Part shown: positions 55,739-63,411 of the stretch, piece by piece
Numbering within the stretch: position 1 is the first letter of the stretch
Layout of the letters: each line of letters starts with the position of its first letter
Origin: Alloalcanivorax profundimaris
GTDB lineage: Bacteria > Pseudomonadota > Gammaproteobacteria > Pseudomonadales > Alcanivoracaceae
Direction: 5' to 3'
DNA length: 64,000 bases
Assembly: GCF_015265435.1 (NCBI RefSeq)
Contig: NZ_JABJWH010000014.1
Location: forward strand, 1 to 64,000
Notes under the pieces: generated by a model
Database searches by the model: none
The model's input: only the letters and a program-made list of their open reading frames with translations
Told to the model about the DNA's origin: nothing
Position numbers and translations under genes: made by a program

Positions 55739-55784
55739 CGCGGGTACCTGTCGAAAACTGTGCGTTATGGAATGGGGGGTAAGG

Positions 55785-56007
55785 ATACAGGATTCAAGAT
55801 ACAGGATGCAGGCGCGAGACGGGCCTTGCCGGCGAAGGGGCCGCTGCAAGTTGAAAGTTGCAAGTTGAATGGAGGTGGCCGCGCGGCTTTCCCGCGGCCT
55901 TCGGCTGGGAAAACCTTTCGCGGCTCGCCTTCCCTTAAGCGCGGGCATGGCCTTTCGTCTCGCCGGACCCCGCCCGCGCTTCAACTTGCAACTTGTGACT
56001 TGCAACC
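55785..56007. repeat. Nested heptamer-ended elements (ATNCAGG left arm plus AAGTTGN element)
   Basis: A left arm of four ATNCAGG-type heptamers (one degenerate) lies at 55785-55812, followed by an interior beginning CGCGAGACGGGCC, closely matching the one at 52683. It is interrupted by a second element with different heptamers. That element has 28-nt arms TGNAAGT at 55845-55872 and the inverted form at 55980-56007, and is also 163 nt long. No right CCTGNAY arm remains. No gene is present in the 354-nt gap. Confidence 0.8.
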
Positions 56008-56031
56008 AACGGCCCGCGGCGGCGGCATCGC

Positions 56032-56092
56032 GGCTGAAGCCGCTCCTACAGCCCGGTCGAAGCGGTGGGAGCGACTTCAGTCGCGATCGGGT
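56032..56092. repeat. REP pair (inverted, BIME-like)
   Basis: ATCGCGGCTGAAGCCGCTCC and the opposite-facing GGGAGCGACTTCAGTCGCGA form two REP units about 20 nt apart. Paired, inverted REPs of this sequence are well known in Pseudomonas-like genomes. It lies just after the nadK stop. Confidence 0.8.
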
Positions 56093-56983
56093 TCAATTGC
56101 CGTCGCCGGGGCGGGTGCTCCAGCCCAGCTTGGAGCGGCAGGCCTGGTAGAAATCGTGCCCCGGGGGGTGAATCAGCCGCAGGCGGTGGGGCTTCTTGCG
56201 GATGGCGATGACGTCGTCGACCTTGAGGCGGATGCCGGCGGTGCCGTCGCAACTGACCAGGGGGTTTACCTTCTCGGTGGTGATCCGGATCTTGATCTCG
56301 CTGTCACCGTCCACCACCAGGGGCCGGCTGGTCAGGGTGTGCGGGTTGAGCGGCACCATCACCATGGCGTTGAGGCGCGGGTGCATGATCGGGCCGCCGC
56401 CGGACAGGGCGTAGGCGGTGGAGCCGGTGGGCGTGGACACGATCAGGCCGTCGGAGCGCTGGGCGTAAACGAAGTGCCCGTCGATGGCGAGCTCGAAGTC
56501 GATCATGTGGACGCTGTCGCCGGAGAGCAGCACCACGTCGTTGAGGGCGCTGCCCTCCCCCACCACGCTCTTGCCCCGGCGCACTTCCATGTCGAGCAGG
56601 AAGCGGCGCTCGGTGGTGTAGTCGCCGTCCAGCACCTGGCCCACCCGGGATTCGATTTCCGAGGGCAGGATGTCGGTGAGGAACCCCAGGTGGCCGCGGT
56701 TGATGCCCAGCACCGGGATGTCGTAGCGGGCCAGGGTGCGGGCGGCGCCCAGCAGGCTGCCGTCGCCGCCGATCACGATGATCAGGTCGCAGGCCTCGCC
56801 CATTTGCGCGGTGCTGGCCGCCTGCAGGCCCATTTCAGCGAGGCTGTCGGCAATCGCCTTGTCGAGAATCACGGTGCAATCGCGGCCGTGCAGGAAGTGA
56901 ATCAACTGGCGCATGGAGTACAGCGCCTGTTCGCTTTCCGAGCGGGCGATCAAACCGATGATGCGAAATTTTTCCTGGGACAC
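56093..56983 (-). CDS. nadK: NAD kinase
   Basis: A 296-residue NAD kinase with 'LIIVIGGDGSLLGAARTLA' (GGDGS) near residue 70, 'GINRGHLGFLTDI', 'ALNDVVLLSG' and 'SDGLIVSTPTGSTAYALSGGGP' near residues 177-198. It phosphorylates NAD to NADP. It follows the cNMP-rhodanese gene by 48 nt. The end of the gene abuts a REP pair. Confidence 0.96.
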   Translation of the reverse strand: MSQEKFRIIGLIARSESEQALYSMRQLIHFLHGRDCTVILDKAIADSLAEMGLQAASTAQMGEACDLIIVIGGDGSLLGAARTLARYDIPVLGINRGHLGFLTDILPSEIESRVGQVLDGDYTTERRFLLDMEVRRGKSVVGEGSALNDVVLLSGDSVHMIDFELAIDGHFVYAQRSDGLIVSTPTGSTAYALSGGGPIMHPRLNAMVMVPLNPHTLTSRPLVVDGDSEIKIRITTEKVNPLVSCDGTAGIRLKVDDVIAIRKKPHRLRLIHPPGHDFYQACRSKLGWSTRPGDGN

Positions 56984-57031
56984 GTTGCGGAGCCCGTTGC
57001 CAGCGCCGGCCCCCGCGCGGCGCGGGGACGG

Positions 57032-58105
57032 CTATTCGGTAAGGTATTCGTGCAGGGTATCAGCATTGCCGTTGAGGCCGCCATCCAGCACGTACACGTC
57101 CAGACCGGCGTTTTTTAACAAAAATGCCGCCGTGGCGCTACGCCGGCCGGTGTCGCAGTAGGCCACGTAGGCCCGATCCGGGTCCAGCAGGCGGGATTTC
57201 AGGCGCAGGGCACTGAGCGGCATGTTGGCGGCGCCTTCCAGGTGCTGCTGGTCGAATTCGTCGGCGGTGCGCACGTCCAGCCAGCGGCCGCCCTGGCCGA
57301 CCCGTTCGCGGGCCTGGTCCGCGTCCAGGGTGTGCACCACCGGTTCGCGCAGCAGGCCGTCGAAGTCCTGGCGGTCCAGGCGCATCAGCACGCCGTCGGT
57401 GGCCATGGTGACGGTGGCGTTGCGCGGCTTGCCGGACAGCAGCGCCTCCTCGCCGAACCACTGGCCTTCCTCGAGCATGGCCACCGGGGTGGCCTCGCTC
57501 TGCCCGCCCAGGGTGATGGCCACCTCGCAGACGCCTTCCTTGATGATGTAGCAGCAGTCCGCCTCGTCGCCCTGGCGGACGATGGCCTCGCCCTCCTTGC
57601 AGCGGCGCGCGTTGAGGCGCCGGAAGATCTCCAGGATGTTGGACGGCGGCACCCGGTGGAACAGGTTGGACTTGAGCAGCCGGATCATCCATTCGCGGTC
57701 GTGCTGGTAGGCCGCGTTGGCGTTGATGTCGAGGATCACGTAGCCGGCGGACTGGTCCCAGGACAGGATGGTGTCCAGGCGGAAGCTGTCGAAGCGCACC
57801 ACGCTCACCTCGGTGAGCGCGCGGCAGTCGTCACGGCGCGGCTGGAAGTGACCCAGCGGGTGCCAGGAGGCGCCGTCGCCGGCGCTCACCAGGGTGCGCT
57901 CGCCCCGTTCGCTGAACAGCTCCACCTGGCCGCTGAGCAGATAGATGGTGGTGTTGTCCCGGTCGCCTTGCCGGAACAGGATGTCGCCGGCTTCGTAGCG
58001 GCGCACTTCCTGCTGGTCGAGCAGCCAGTCGAGCTGGTCGCCGGACAGGGCGTTCACCGGCACGAAGGTCTGCAGCAGGCGTTTATCGATGGATTCCTGA
58101 GCCAT
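57032..58105 (-). CDS. Cyclic-nucleotide-binding/rhodanese two-domain protein
   Basis: A 357-residue protein. Two cNMP-binding-like (Crp/Fnr effector) domains lie at about residues 20-125 ('YEAGDILFRQGDRDNTTIYLLSGQVELFS') and 140-250 ('CKEGEAIVRQGDEADCCYIIKEGVCEVAI', 'FGEEALLSGKPRNATVTM'). A C-terminal rhodanese domain follows ('WLDVRTADEFDQQHLEGAANMPLSALR', active Cys in 'YVAYCDTGRRSATAAFLLKNAG'). There is no DNA-binding domain. It could couple a nucleotide signal to sulfur transfer, but the ligand and target are unknown. The coiled-coil gene lies 65 nt upstream. Confidence 0.85.
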   Translation of the reverse strand: MAQESIDKRLLQTFVPVNALSGDQLDWLLDQQEVRRYEAGDILFRQGDRDNTTIYLLSGQVELFSERGERTLVSAGDGASWHPLGHFQPRRDDCRALTEVSVVRFDSFRLDTILSWDQSAGYVILDINANAAYQHDREWMIRLLKSNLFHRVPPSNILEIFRRLNARRCKEGEAIVRQGDEADCCYIIKEGVCEVAITLGGQSEATPVAMLEEGQWFGEEALLSGKPRNATVTMATDGVLMRLDRQDFDGLLREPVVHTLDADQARERVGQGGRWLDVRTADEFDQQHLEGAANMPLSALRLKSRLLDPDRAYVAYCDTGRRSATAAFLLKNAGLDVYVLDGGLNGNADTLHEYLTE

Positions 58106-58170
58106 TCCGCGACTCCCCCTTGCATCGGATTCTTTTTCATAGCCCTGCAAAAAACTTACCAACCTCTCGC

Positions 58171-59532
58171 TCACCGGAACTTCAACACATTGTCGATGGA
58201 GGAATCCGAGCGACAGTGCGGGCAGCGGTTGGAATTGCAGTCGGACACGCCGGGCTTGAACTGGTTGGGCACATCCACCCGGATCACCCGTTTGCCGCAG
58301 GGCGTCTGCTCCGGCCCCACCACCACCTGGCACACCGGATTCTCGTAGTGTTCCAGCCAGGCCCGGTAGTGATCCTCGGTGACCAGGCACTTGCGGGCGG
58401 CGAACGCCTGCGGGTTGTCCATGTAGTCGGAGATCTGCTCGGCGGGCACCGAGACATGGCCGGCGCCGGGGTGGAAGGCGATGAAGCTGAGGCCCAGATC
58501 CTCCAGTTTTTCCAGCATCTTGCGGGCGCCGGAGTGGGCCACCTTGAGCTGGTCGCGCTTGAGCTCGGAGAGCTCGCCGCGCAGCTGGCCGATCACCTCG
58601 TCGCGGTTGAGCACGTCCATTTCCCGGGTGTGAATCTCGTCGGCCAGGCGCGCCCGCTCCTCCTCCAGACGCTGCTCCAGGGTGAGCTTGTACTGCTCGG
58701 TGAGGCGCTCCACCTCGCTGCCCTGGGCCGCGTCGCGGCCGGCCTGCTCCTCCAGGCTGCGGTTGAGGGCCTCCACCTGGGCCTTGAGCGAGCCGTTCTG
58801 CTCGCGCAGGGCGGCGTTCTGGGATTTGAGGGTCTTGAACTGCATCAGCACCTTTTCCAGCTGGGCGCTGAGAATCTCTTCCTTCTGCTGCTGGGCGTAG
58901 CGCAGCTGCGCCAGCTCTTCCTTCTGGCCGCTTTCCAGGGTGTGGATGCGCAGCCGCAATTCCTTGATGGTGCGCGCCAGACGCACCCGCTCGGCGTCCT
59001 CGCGCTGATCCGCGCGGGCCGCCTTGACGGTGGGCACCGGCTCGTCGGAGAGGGTCGGCACGGCGCGCGGCGGCGGCAGGTCCTCGTCCACCTCCAGGCC
59101 CATCTTGGCGCCGCGCTGGCGCACCAGGTCCCGGGCCGCCACGAAGTCGTTGGCGCCGGGCTTCATGGAGGGGTCCCAGAGCTGATCCTGGTGCCAGGCC
59201 ACCGGGCACTGGCTGCGGCAGGCCAGGCGGATCGGCCCGGCGCCCATGTCCGGGCCGGGGCCGCCGTGCTCGGCCAGGTGGCGCAGGGGCACGTTCCAGG
59301 TGTGGTCGGCCATGCCGTCCTCGTCGAAGCCGATCAGAAACAGCACCAGGGCCTTGATCTTGAGCTGCCCGTTGACCAGGCAGTAGGCGCCGCGCATTTC
59401 CCGGCGCGCGTACTCCGGCACCCCGACCATGCCGTCCAGAATCGCCTCGAAATCGGCGTACAGCATGCTCTTGGCGATGCCCTTGCGGTCGTAGAACAGA
59501 ATCGCTTCGGAGGTTACGGACGAACCCGCCAT
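58171..59532 (-). CDS. Conserved coiled-coil protein of unknown function
   Basis: A 453-residue protein I do not recognise by name. The N-terminal 140 residues ('AILFYDRKGIAKSMLYADFEAILDGMVGVPEYARREMRGAYCLVN') form a compact domain. Residues about 190-350 are a long predicted coiled coil (heptad-rich, 'LARTIKELRLRIHTLESGQKEELAQL'), and the C-terminus has a Cys-rich end ('SDCNSNRCPHCRSDSS'), possibly metal-binding. The start at 59532 has AGGAAGG upstream. It precedes the cNMP-rhodanese gene on the same strand, so the two may be co-transcribed. Confidence 0.8.
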   Translation of the reverse strand: MAGSSVTSEAILFYDRKGIAKSMLYADFEAILDGMVGVPEYARREMRGAYCLVNGQLKIKALVLFLIGFDEDGMADHTWNVPLRHLAEHGGPGPDMGAGPIRLACRSQCPVAWHQDQLWDPSMKPGANDFVAARDLVRQRGAKMGLEVDEDLPPPRAVPTLSDEPVPTVKAARADQREDAERVRLARTIKELRLRIHTLESGQKEELAQLRYAQQQKEEILSAQLEKVLMQFKTLKSQNAALREQNGSLKAQVEALNRSLEEQAGRDAAQGSEVERLTEQYKLTLEQRLEEERARLADEIHTREMDVLNRDEVIGQLRGELSELKRDQLKVAHSGARKMLEKLEDLGLSFIAFHPGAGHVSVPAEQISDYMDNPQAFAARKCLVTEDHYRAWLEHYENPVCQVVVGPEQTPCGKRVIRVDVPNQFKPGVSDCNSNRCPHCRSDSSIDNVLKFR

Positions 59533-59811
59533 GACGCCCTTCCTATCGTTGTTATCGGCTTCGGCCAGTGACACGGGACGTCACTCCCTGCCGTTGCCGG
59601 TCAGTCGCCGCGACGCTTGGCCCCCGCCGTCGGCCCCCATACCTGCGCGGAGAATAGGCAGTGTCGTAATGCCAGCACAAGGAAGCGGGTCACCAAATTG
59701 GCAAGACGTCGGCGGCGCCGGGGATGGCGAGAAACGGGATGAGTCGGGTGAGTCGAGGGAGAGGTGTTGGAGAGGTGGATCAGGGAAGCGGGTTGGCGAC
59801 GGAGGCCGGAG

Positions 59812-59910
59812 CTACAGCTCCACGCCGTCGTCGCACAGGTCGTCATCGAGTTCGTCGAGGCTTTCCAGCCACAGTTTTTGTTCCAGTTGCTCTTCGAGAT
59901 ATTCGTCCAT
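59812..59910 (-). CDS. Small acidic protein of 32 residues
   Basis: The open frame encodes MDEYLEEQLEQKLWLESLDE then LDDDLCDDGVEL: ten or more acidic residues, amphipathic, no membrane segment. A full AAAGGAG ribosome-binding sequence lies at ideal distance before the ATG, which makes it more credible than a chance frame. It lies alone between the coiled-coil gene and the tRNA terminator. Elsewhere in 59533-60077 I see only an inverted repeat GAACGGCC/GGCCGTTC at about 59993-60017. Confidence 0.6.
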   Translation of the reverse strand: MDEYLEEQLEQKLWLESLDELDDDLCDDGVEL

Positions 59911-60077
59911 GGTGTACTCCTTTCTTTCTTTGCTTTCTCTGCTTTGCTGTTGGTCGTGTGGAGAATAGCCGCCGGGTTGTGACGGCTTGATGAACGGCCG
60001 TTCCCGTGGCCGTTCGGGTATTTGGAGGGAGAAATCCGCCGGGAGTTCCCCAGCGGTATGGTTTCGGCGCCACATAG

Positions 60078-60107
60078 AAAAAGGGCACCGGCGTGAGCCG
60101 ATGCCCT
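60078..60107 (-). terminator. Terminator of the tRNA operon
   Basis: On the minus strand, AGGGCATCGGC pairs with GCCGGTGCCCT and is followed by TTTTT. It lies 48 nt downstream of tRNA-Asp. Confidence 0.9.
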
Positions 60108-60154
60108 GAACTTCAACCTTACAAACAATTAAGGAGGAAGGATCATGAAGAAGT

Positions 60155-60230
60155 GGCGGAGCGGACGGGACTCGAACCCGCGACCCCCGGCGTGACAGGC
60201 CGGTATTCTAACCAACTGAACTACCGCTCC
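60155..60230 (-). tRNA. tRNA-Asp (anticodon GTC)
   Basis: A complete cloverleaf: acceptor GGAGCGG/CCGCTCC, anticodon loop CTGTCAC, T-arm GCGGGTTCGAGTCCCGT, and encoded CCA. It follows tRNA-Val on the same transcript. Confidence 0.97.
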
Positions 60231-60266
60231 GACTCTCCCCGTGGGCTCTCAAGCCCGGTGGGAAAC

Positions 60267-60342
60267 TGGTGGGTGGTGACGGGATCGAACCGCCGACCCT
60301 CTGCTTGTAAGGCAGATGCTCTCCCAGCTGAGCTAACCACCC
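60267..60342 (-). tRNA. tRNA-Val (anticodon TAC)
   Basis: A 76-nt cloverleaf: acceptor GGGTGGT/ACCACCC, anticodon loop CTTACAA, T-arm GGCGGTTCGATCCCGTC, encoded CCA. First of a two-tRNA operon. Confidence 0.97.
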
Positions 60343-60371
60343 TGGGTGCTTCGCGTCGCGAAGTGGGCGCC

Positions 60372-60399
60372 ATTTTAGGGATTGGGCCCGGGGTGTCAA
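60372..60399 (-). promoter_or_regulatory. Sigma-70 promoter of the tRNA-Val/Asp operon
   Basis: TTGACA (60394-60399) and TAAAAT (60372-60377) with a 16-nt GC-rich spacer, ending about 30 nt before tRNA-Val. Close to consensus. Confidence 0.85.
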
Positions 60400-60429
60400 C
60401 GGCTTTTTTCACCCGGCGACACCGTTCGG

Positions 60430-60618
60430 TCATAATTTGTCCTGATCGTCGATGAACGCCTTGGCGGCGTCCAGGGTCGGGAAGCGTCGGGGCAGCGCGC
60501 GGCCGTCCGGGCCGGCCACCAGATAGTGGCTCACGCGCAGTTGCCAGGTGTCCCGGTCGAGCTCGCCCTCCTCCATGATGGTGTAGCCGTCGCCCCAGGG
60601 GTAGCCGTTGCCGATCAT
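60430..60618 (-). CDS. Short conserved hypothetical protein
   Basis: A 62-residue protein ('NGYPWGDGYTIMEEGELDRDTWQLRVSHYLVAGPDGRALPRRFPTLDAAKAFIDDQ'). The ATG overlaps the TetR stop (ATGA), so it is translationally coupled to the regulator. Function unknown. Confidence 0.7.
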   Translation of the reverse strand: MIGNGYPWGDGYTIMEEGELDRDTWQLRVSHYLVAGPDGRALPRRFPTLDAAKAFIDDQDKL

Positions 60619-61208
60619 GACCGCTCCCCCACCACCCGCTCGACCACGATGTCCGCCAGGTCGTCCAGGGACAGGCGCCGGTTGGTGCTGAACCAGTTCG
60701 GGGTCCAGCCGATCATGCCGGTGATCAGGCGGCGCAGGATGAAGGGATCGGCGCGGAACGCGCCCTCGGCGTGCAGATCGCCGAGCACGTCCAGCCACAG
60801 CCGCTCGTAGACGTCGCGCAGGGCCAGCGCGCGGCGCTGGTTGTCCTCGCCGAGGCAGCGCCACTCCTGGACCATCACCGTCATCGCCTCGCGGGTGTCG
60901 CCCACGGTGGCGGTGAGCTCCGCGCGCACCAGGTTGCGCAGGCGCTCCAGGGGTGTGTCCGCCGACGCCACCGCCTGGCGCAGGCGCTCGGTATTGAAGC
61001 GAATCACCTCCTCCATCACCGCGTAGAGGATGTCCTCCTTGGTCTTGAAGTGATGGAAGATGGAGCCGCTCTGAATGCCCACGGCGGCGGCGATGTCACG
61101 CACCGTGGTGCGGTCGAACCCCTTGGCGCGGAACAGCTGGGCGGCGGCGCTCAGCAGCCGGCCCCGGGGCGAATCATCGATGCCGTGGATGGACGGATTG
61201 TCGGGCAT
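60615..61208 (-). CDS. TetR-family transcriptional regulator
   Basis: A 197-residue repressor with an N-terminal HTH ('RLLSAAAQLFRAKGFDRTTVRDIAAAVGIQSGSIFHHFKTKEDILYAVMEEV', residues 15-66) and a helical effector domain. It is divergent from the AtuA-like gene, and the intergenic region has an 18-bp palindrome that is a good operator candidate. It probably responds to an acyl-CoA or terpenoid intermediate (inference). Confidence 0.92.
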   Translation of the reverse strand: MPDNPSIHGIDDSPRGRLLSAAAQLFRAKGFDRTTVRDIAAAVGIQSGSIFHHFKTKEDILYAVMEEVIRFNTERLRQAVASADTPLERLRNLVRAELTATVGDTREAMTVMVQEWRCLGEDNQRRALALRDVYERLWLDVLGDLHAEGAFRADPFILRRLITGMIGWTPNWFSTNRRLSLDDLADIVVERVVGERS

Positions 61209-61241
61209 GGGGTCGTTCCTCCTGGCGGCGCATTAAAAGAC

Positions 61242-61349
61242 GGCAAGCCGCGAGTCGCAAGCGGTAAGCTTCAAGCAGGCCCTATCGCGGCTGAAGCCGC
61301 TCCTACAGCATGCCCTGCTCATGCCCTGCTGGTAGCTTGCCTCTTGCCA
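61242..61349. repeat. Third heptamer family (NNCAAGC) with internal REP
   Basis: The left array at 61242-61276 has about five heptamers related to GGCAAGC; the right side (about 61331-61349) has the inverted, more decayed form (GCTTGCC). A REP unit (CGCGGCTGAAGCCGCTCC, about 61285-61307) is nested between them. Decayed relative to the other copies. Confidence 0.55.
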
Positions 61350-61350
61350 A

Positions 61351-61368
61351 ACCAAGCGCTTGCTTGGT
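61351..61368. promoter_or_regulatory. Candidate TetR operator
   Basis: ACCAAGCGCTTGCTTGGT is a perfect 7-4-7 palindrome. It lies 45 nt upstream of the AtuA-like start and about 140 nt from the TetR start, the typical placement for a divergent TetR operator. Confidence 0.65.
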
Positions 61369-61412
61369 AGCTTACGGAATCCCATCAATCACGGCAATCA
61401 GGAGCCGGTCCC

Positions 61413-63200
61413 ATGAGCGATCCCGTCCGTATCGGCTGCGCCGCGGCCTTCTGGGGCGACACCAACAGCGCCGCCTTCCAATTGGTGCGCAAAGGCGACA
61501 TCGACTATCTGGTGTTCGACTATCTGGCCGAGGTCACCCTGTCGATCATGGCCGGCGCGCGCATGAAGGACCCGTCCGCGGGCTACGCCCACGATTTCGT
61601 GCACCAGGTGATGGCGCCCCTGGCCAAGGAGATCAAGGACAAGAACATCAAGGTGATCAGCAACGCCGGCGGCGTTAATCCCCGTGCCTGCCGGGAAGCG
61701 CTGCGGGCGGTGTTCGCCGAGGCCGGCGTGGATCTCAAGATCGCCCTGGTGGAGGGCGACGACCTGAACGGCCGGCGCGACCAGTTCGCCGCTTGCAAGG
61801 AGCTGGACAGCGGCGCCTCGCTGCCGCCCATGACCCTGACCATGAACGCCTACCTGGGCGCCCTGCCGATCCAGGCGGCCCTGGACGCCGGCGCCGACCT
61901 GGTGCTCACCGGCCGGGTGGCGGACTCCTCCCTGGTGCTGGGCCCGCTGATGCACGAATTCCAGTGGGCCGACGACGATTACGACAAGCTTGCCCAGGGT
62001 TCCCTGGCCGGCCACGTGATCGAGTGCGGCGCCCAGTGCACCGGCGGCAACTTCACCGACTGGCGGGAGGTGCCCGATTTCCACGACATGGGCTTTCCCA
62101 TCGCCGAGTGCCACGCCGACGGCCAGTTCGTGGTCACCAAACCCGCCGACACCGGCGGCCTGGTGACACCGGCCACGGTGGGCGAGCAGGTGCTCTATGA
62201 GATCGGCGACCCGCGCGCCTACATCCTGCCCGACGTGGTGTGCGACTTCACCGCCGTGACCCTGGAACAGGACGGCGAGAACCGGGTGCGGGTGAGCGGC
62301 GCCCGGGGCCGGCCGCCCACCGATACCTACAAGGTGTCCGCCACCTGGCCGGACGGCCAGCGCATCACCGTGTCCTTCCTGATGGCGGGCATCGACGCCC
62401 CCACCAAGGGCCGGGTGGTGGCGGACGCCATCCTCAAAAAGACCGGCGCCCAGTTCCAGGCCCTGGGCCTGGCGCCGTTCCGCGACACCAGCGTGGAAAT
62501 CCTCGGCAGCGAGGCCACCTACGGCGCCCACGCCCGCCGCGACGACACCCGCGAGGTGGTGGTGAAAATCGCCGCCCTGCACGACGACCGCAAGGCCCTG
62601 GGCCTGTTCGCCCGGGAAATCGCCCAGGCCGCCACCGGCATGGCGCCGGGCCTGTCCGGCCTGGTGGGCGGGCGGCCCAAGCCGGTGCCGCGCATCCGCT
62701 TGTTCTCCACCCTGGTGCCCAAGGTGGACGTAACCGCCACCGTGGACCTGGACGGCGAGCCGGTGGAGGTGGGCGTGCCGGTGGGCGAGCCCCTGGACCC
62801 GGCCTCCCTGGCCTTCAGCCAGGGCACCGACACCGCCGTGGGCGAGGTGAGCGTGCCGCTGGTGAAGCTGGCCTGGGCGCGTTCCGGGGACAAGGGCGAC
62901 CACGCCAACATCGGCGTCATGGCGCGCAAACCGGAGTACCTGCCCTACCTGCGCGCGGCGCTCACCGACGGCGCCGTGGCCGACTACATGCAGCATGTGC
63001 TGGACCCGGAGCACGGCACCGTGAGCCATTGGGAGCTGCCCGGTTTCCACGCTTTCAATTTCCTGCTGCGCCACGCCCTCGGCGGCGGCGGCATCGCCAG
63101 CCTGCGCATCGACCCGCAGGGCAAGGCGTTCGCCCAGCAGTTGCTGGACATGCCGATTCCGGTGAGCCAGGACATCGCCAGCGAGGTGAGCGCGCTCTAG
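61413..63200 (+). CDS. AtuA-like protein (DUF1446, acyclic terpene utilisation)
   Basis: A 595-residue protein of the AtuA/DUF1446 family. The N-terminal region is '[59 protein letters not shown]', followed by '[18 protein letters not shown]' and '[20 protein letters not shown]'. AtuA is required for citronellol/geraniol catabolism in Pseudomonas, but its reaction is not known. The C-terminal quarter ('[30 protein letters not shown]') is also family-typical. It is followed by an SDR gene. Confidence 0.9.
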   Translation: MSDPVRIGCAAAFWGDTNSAAFQLVRKGDIDYLVFDYLAEVTLSIMAGARMKDPSAGYAHDFVHQVMAPLAKEIKDKNIKVISNAGGVNPRACREALRAVFAEAGVDLKIALVEGDDLNGRRDQFAACKELDSGASLPPMTLTMNAYLGALPIQAALDAGADLVLTGRVADSSLVLGPLMHEFQWADDDYDKLAQGSLAGHVIECGAQCTGGNFTDWREVPDFHDMGFPIAECHADGQFVVTKPADTGGLVTPATVGEQVLYEIGDPRAYILPDVVCDFTAVTLEQDGENRVRVSGARGRPPTDTYKVSATWPDGQRITVSFLMAGIDAPTKGRVVADAILKKTGAQFQALGLAPFRDTSVEILGSEATYGAHARRDDTREVVVKIAALHDDRKALGLFAREIAQAATGMAPGLSGLVGGRPKPVPRIRLFSTLVPKVDVTATVDLDGEPVEVGVPVGEPLDPASLAFSQGTDTAVGEVSVPLVKLAWARSGDKGDHANIGVMARKPEYLPYLRAALTDGAVADYMQHVLDPEHGTVSHWELPGFHAFNFLLRHALGGGGIASLRIDPQGKAFAQQLLDMPIPVSQDIASEVSAL

Positions 63201-63207
63201 GCGCGCG

Positions 63208-63360
63208 ATTCAGGATGCAGGATTCAGGATGCAGGCGCGAAGAAAGGTTCGTGGAGGCTGCTTGCCCCAGACTTCGCGCTGAAAAGTTTATTCGCGGGCA
63301 CGGCTTCTGGCATCACGAGCAACCGATCCGCGCCTGCATCCTGAATCCTGCATCCTGTAA
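63208..63360. repeat. Palindromic heptamer-ended element, gene-less copy
   Basis: Left arm 63208-63235: four ATNCAGG heptamers. Right arm 63333-63360: four CCTGNAN heptamers. Aligned as a hairpin, all but the outermost unit pair perfectly. The interior (97 nt) starts CGCGAAG and ends CCGCG. It lies between the AtuA-like and SDR genes. Confidence 0.88.
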
Positions 63361-63411
63361 CGGCGCCGCCGGCGCCACCGACTTAAATGAATTGCAGTGA
63401 GGATATTCTGA

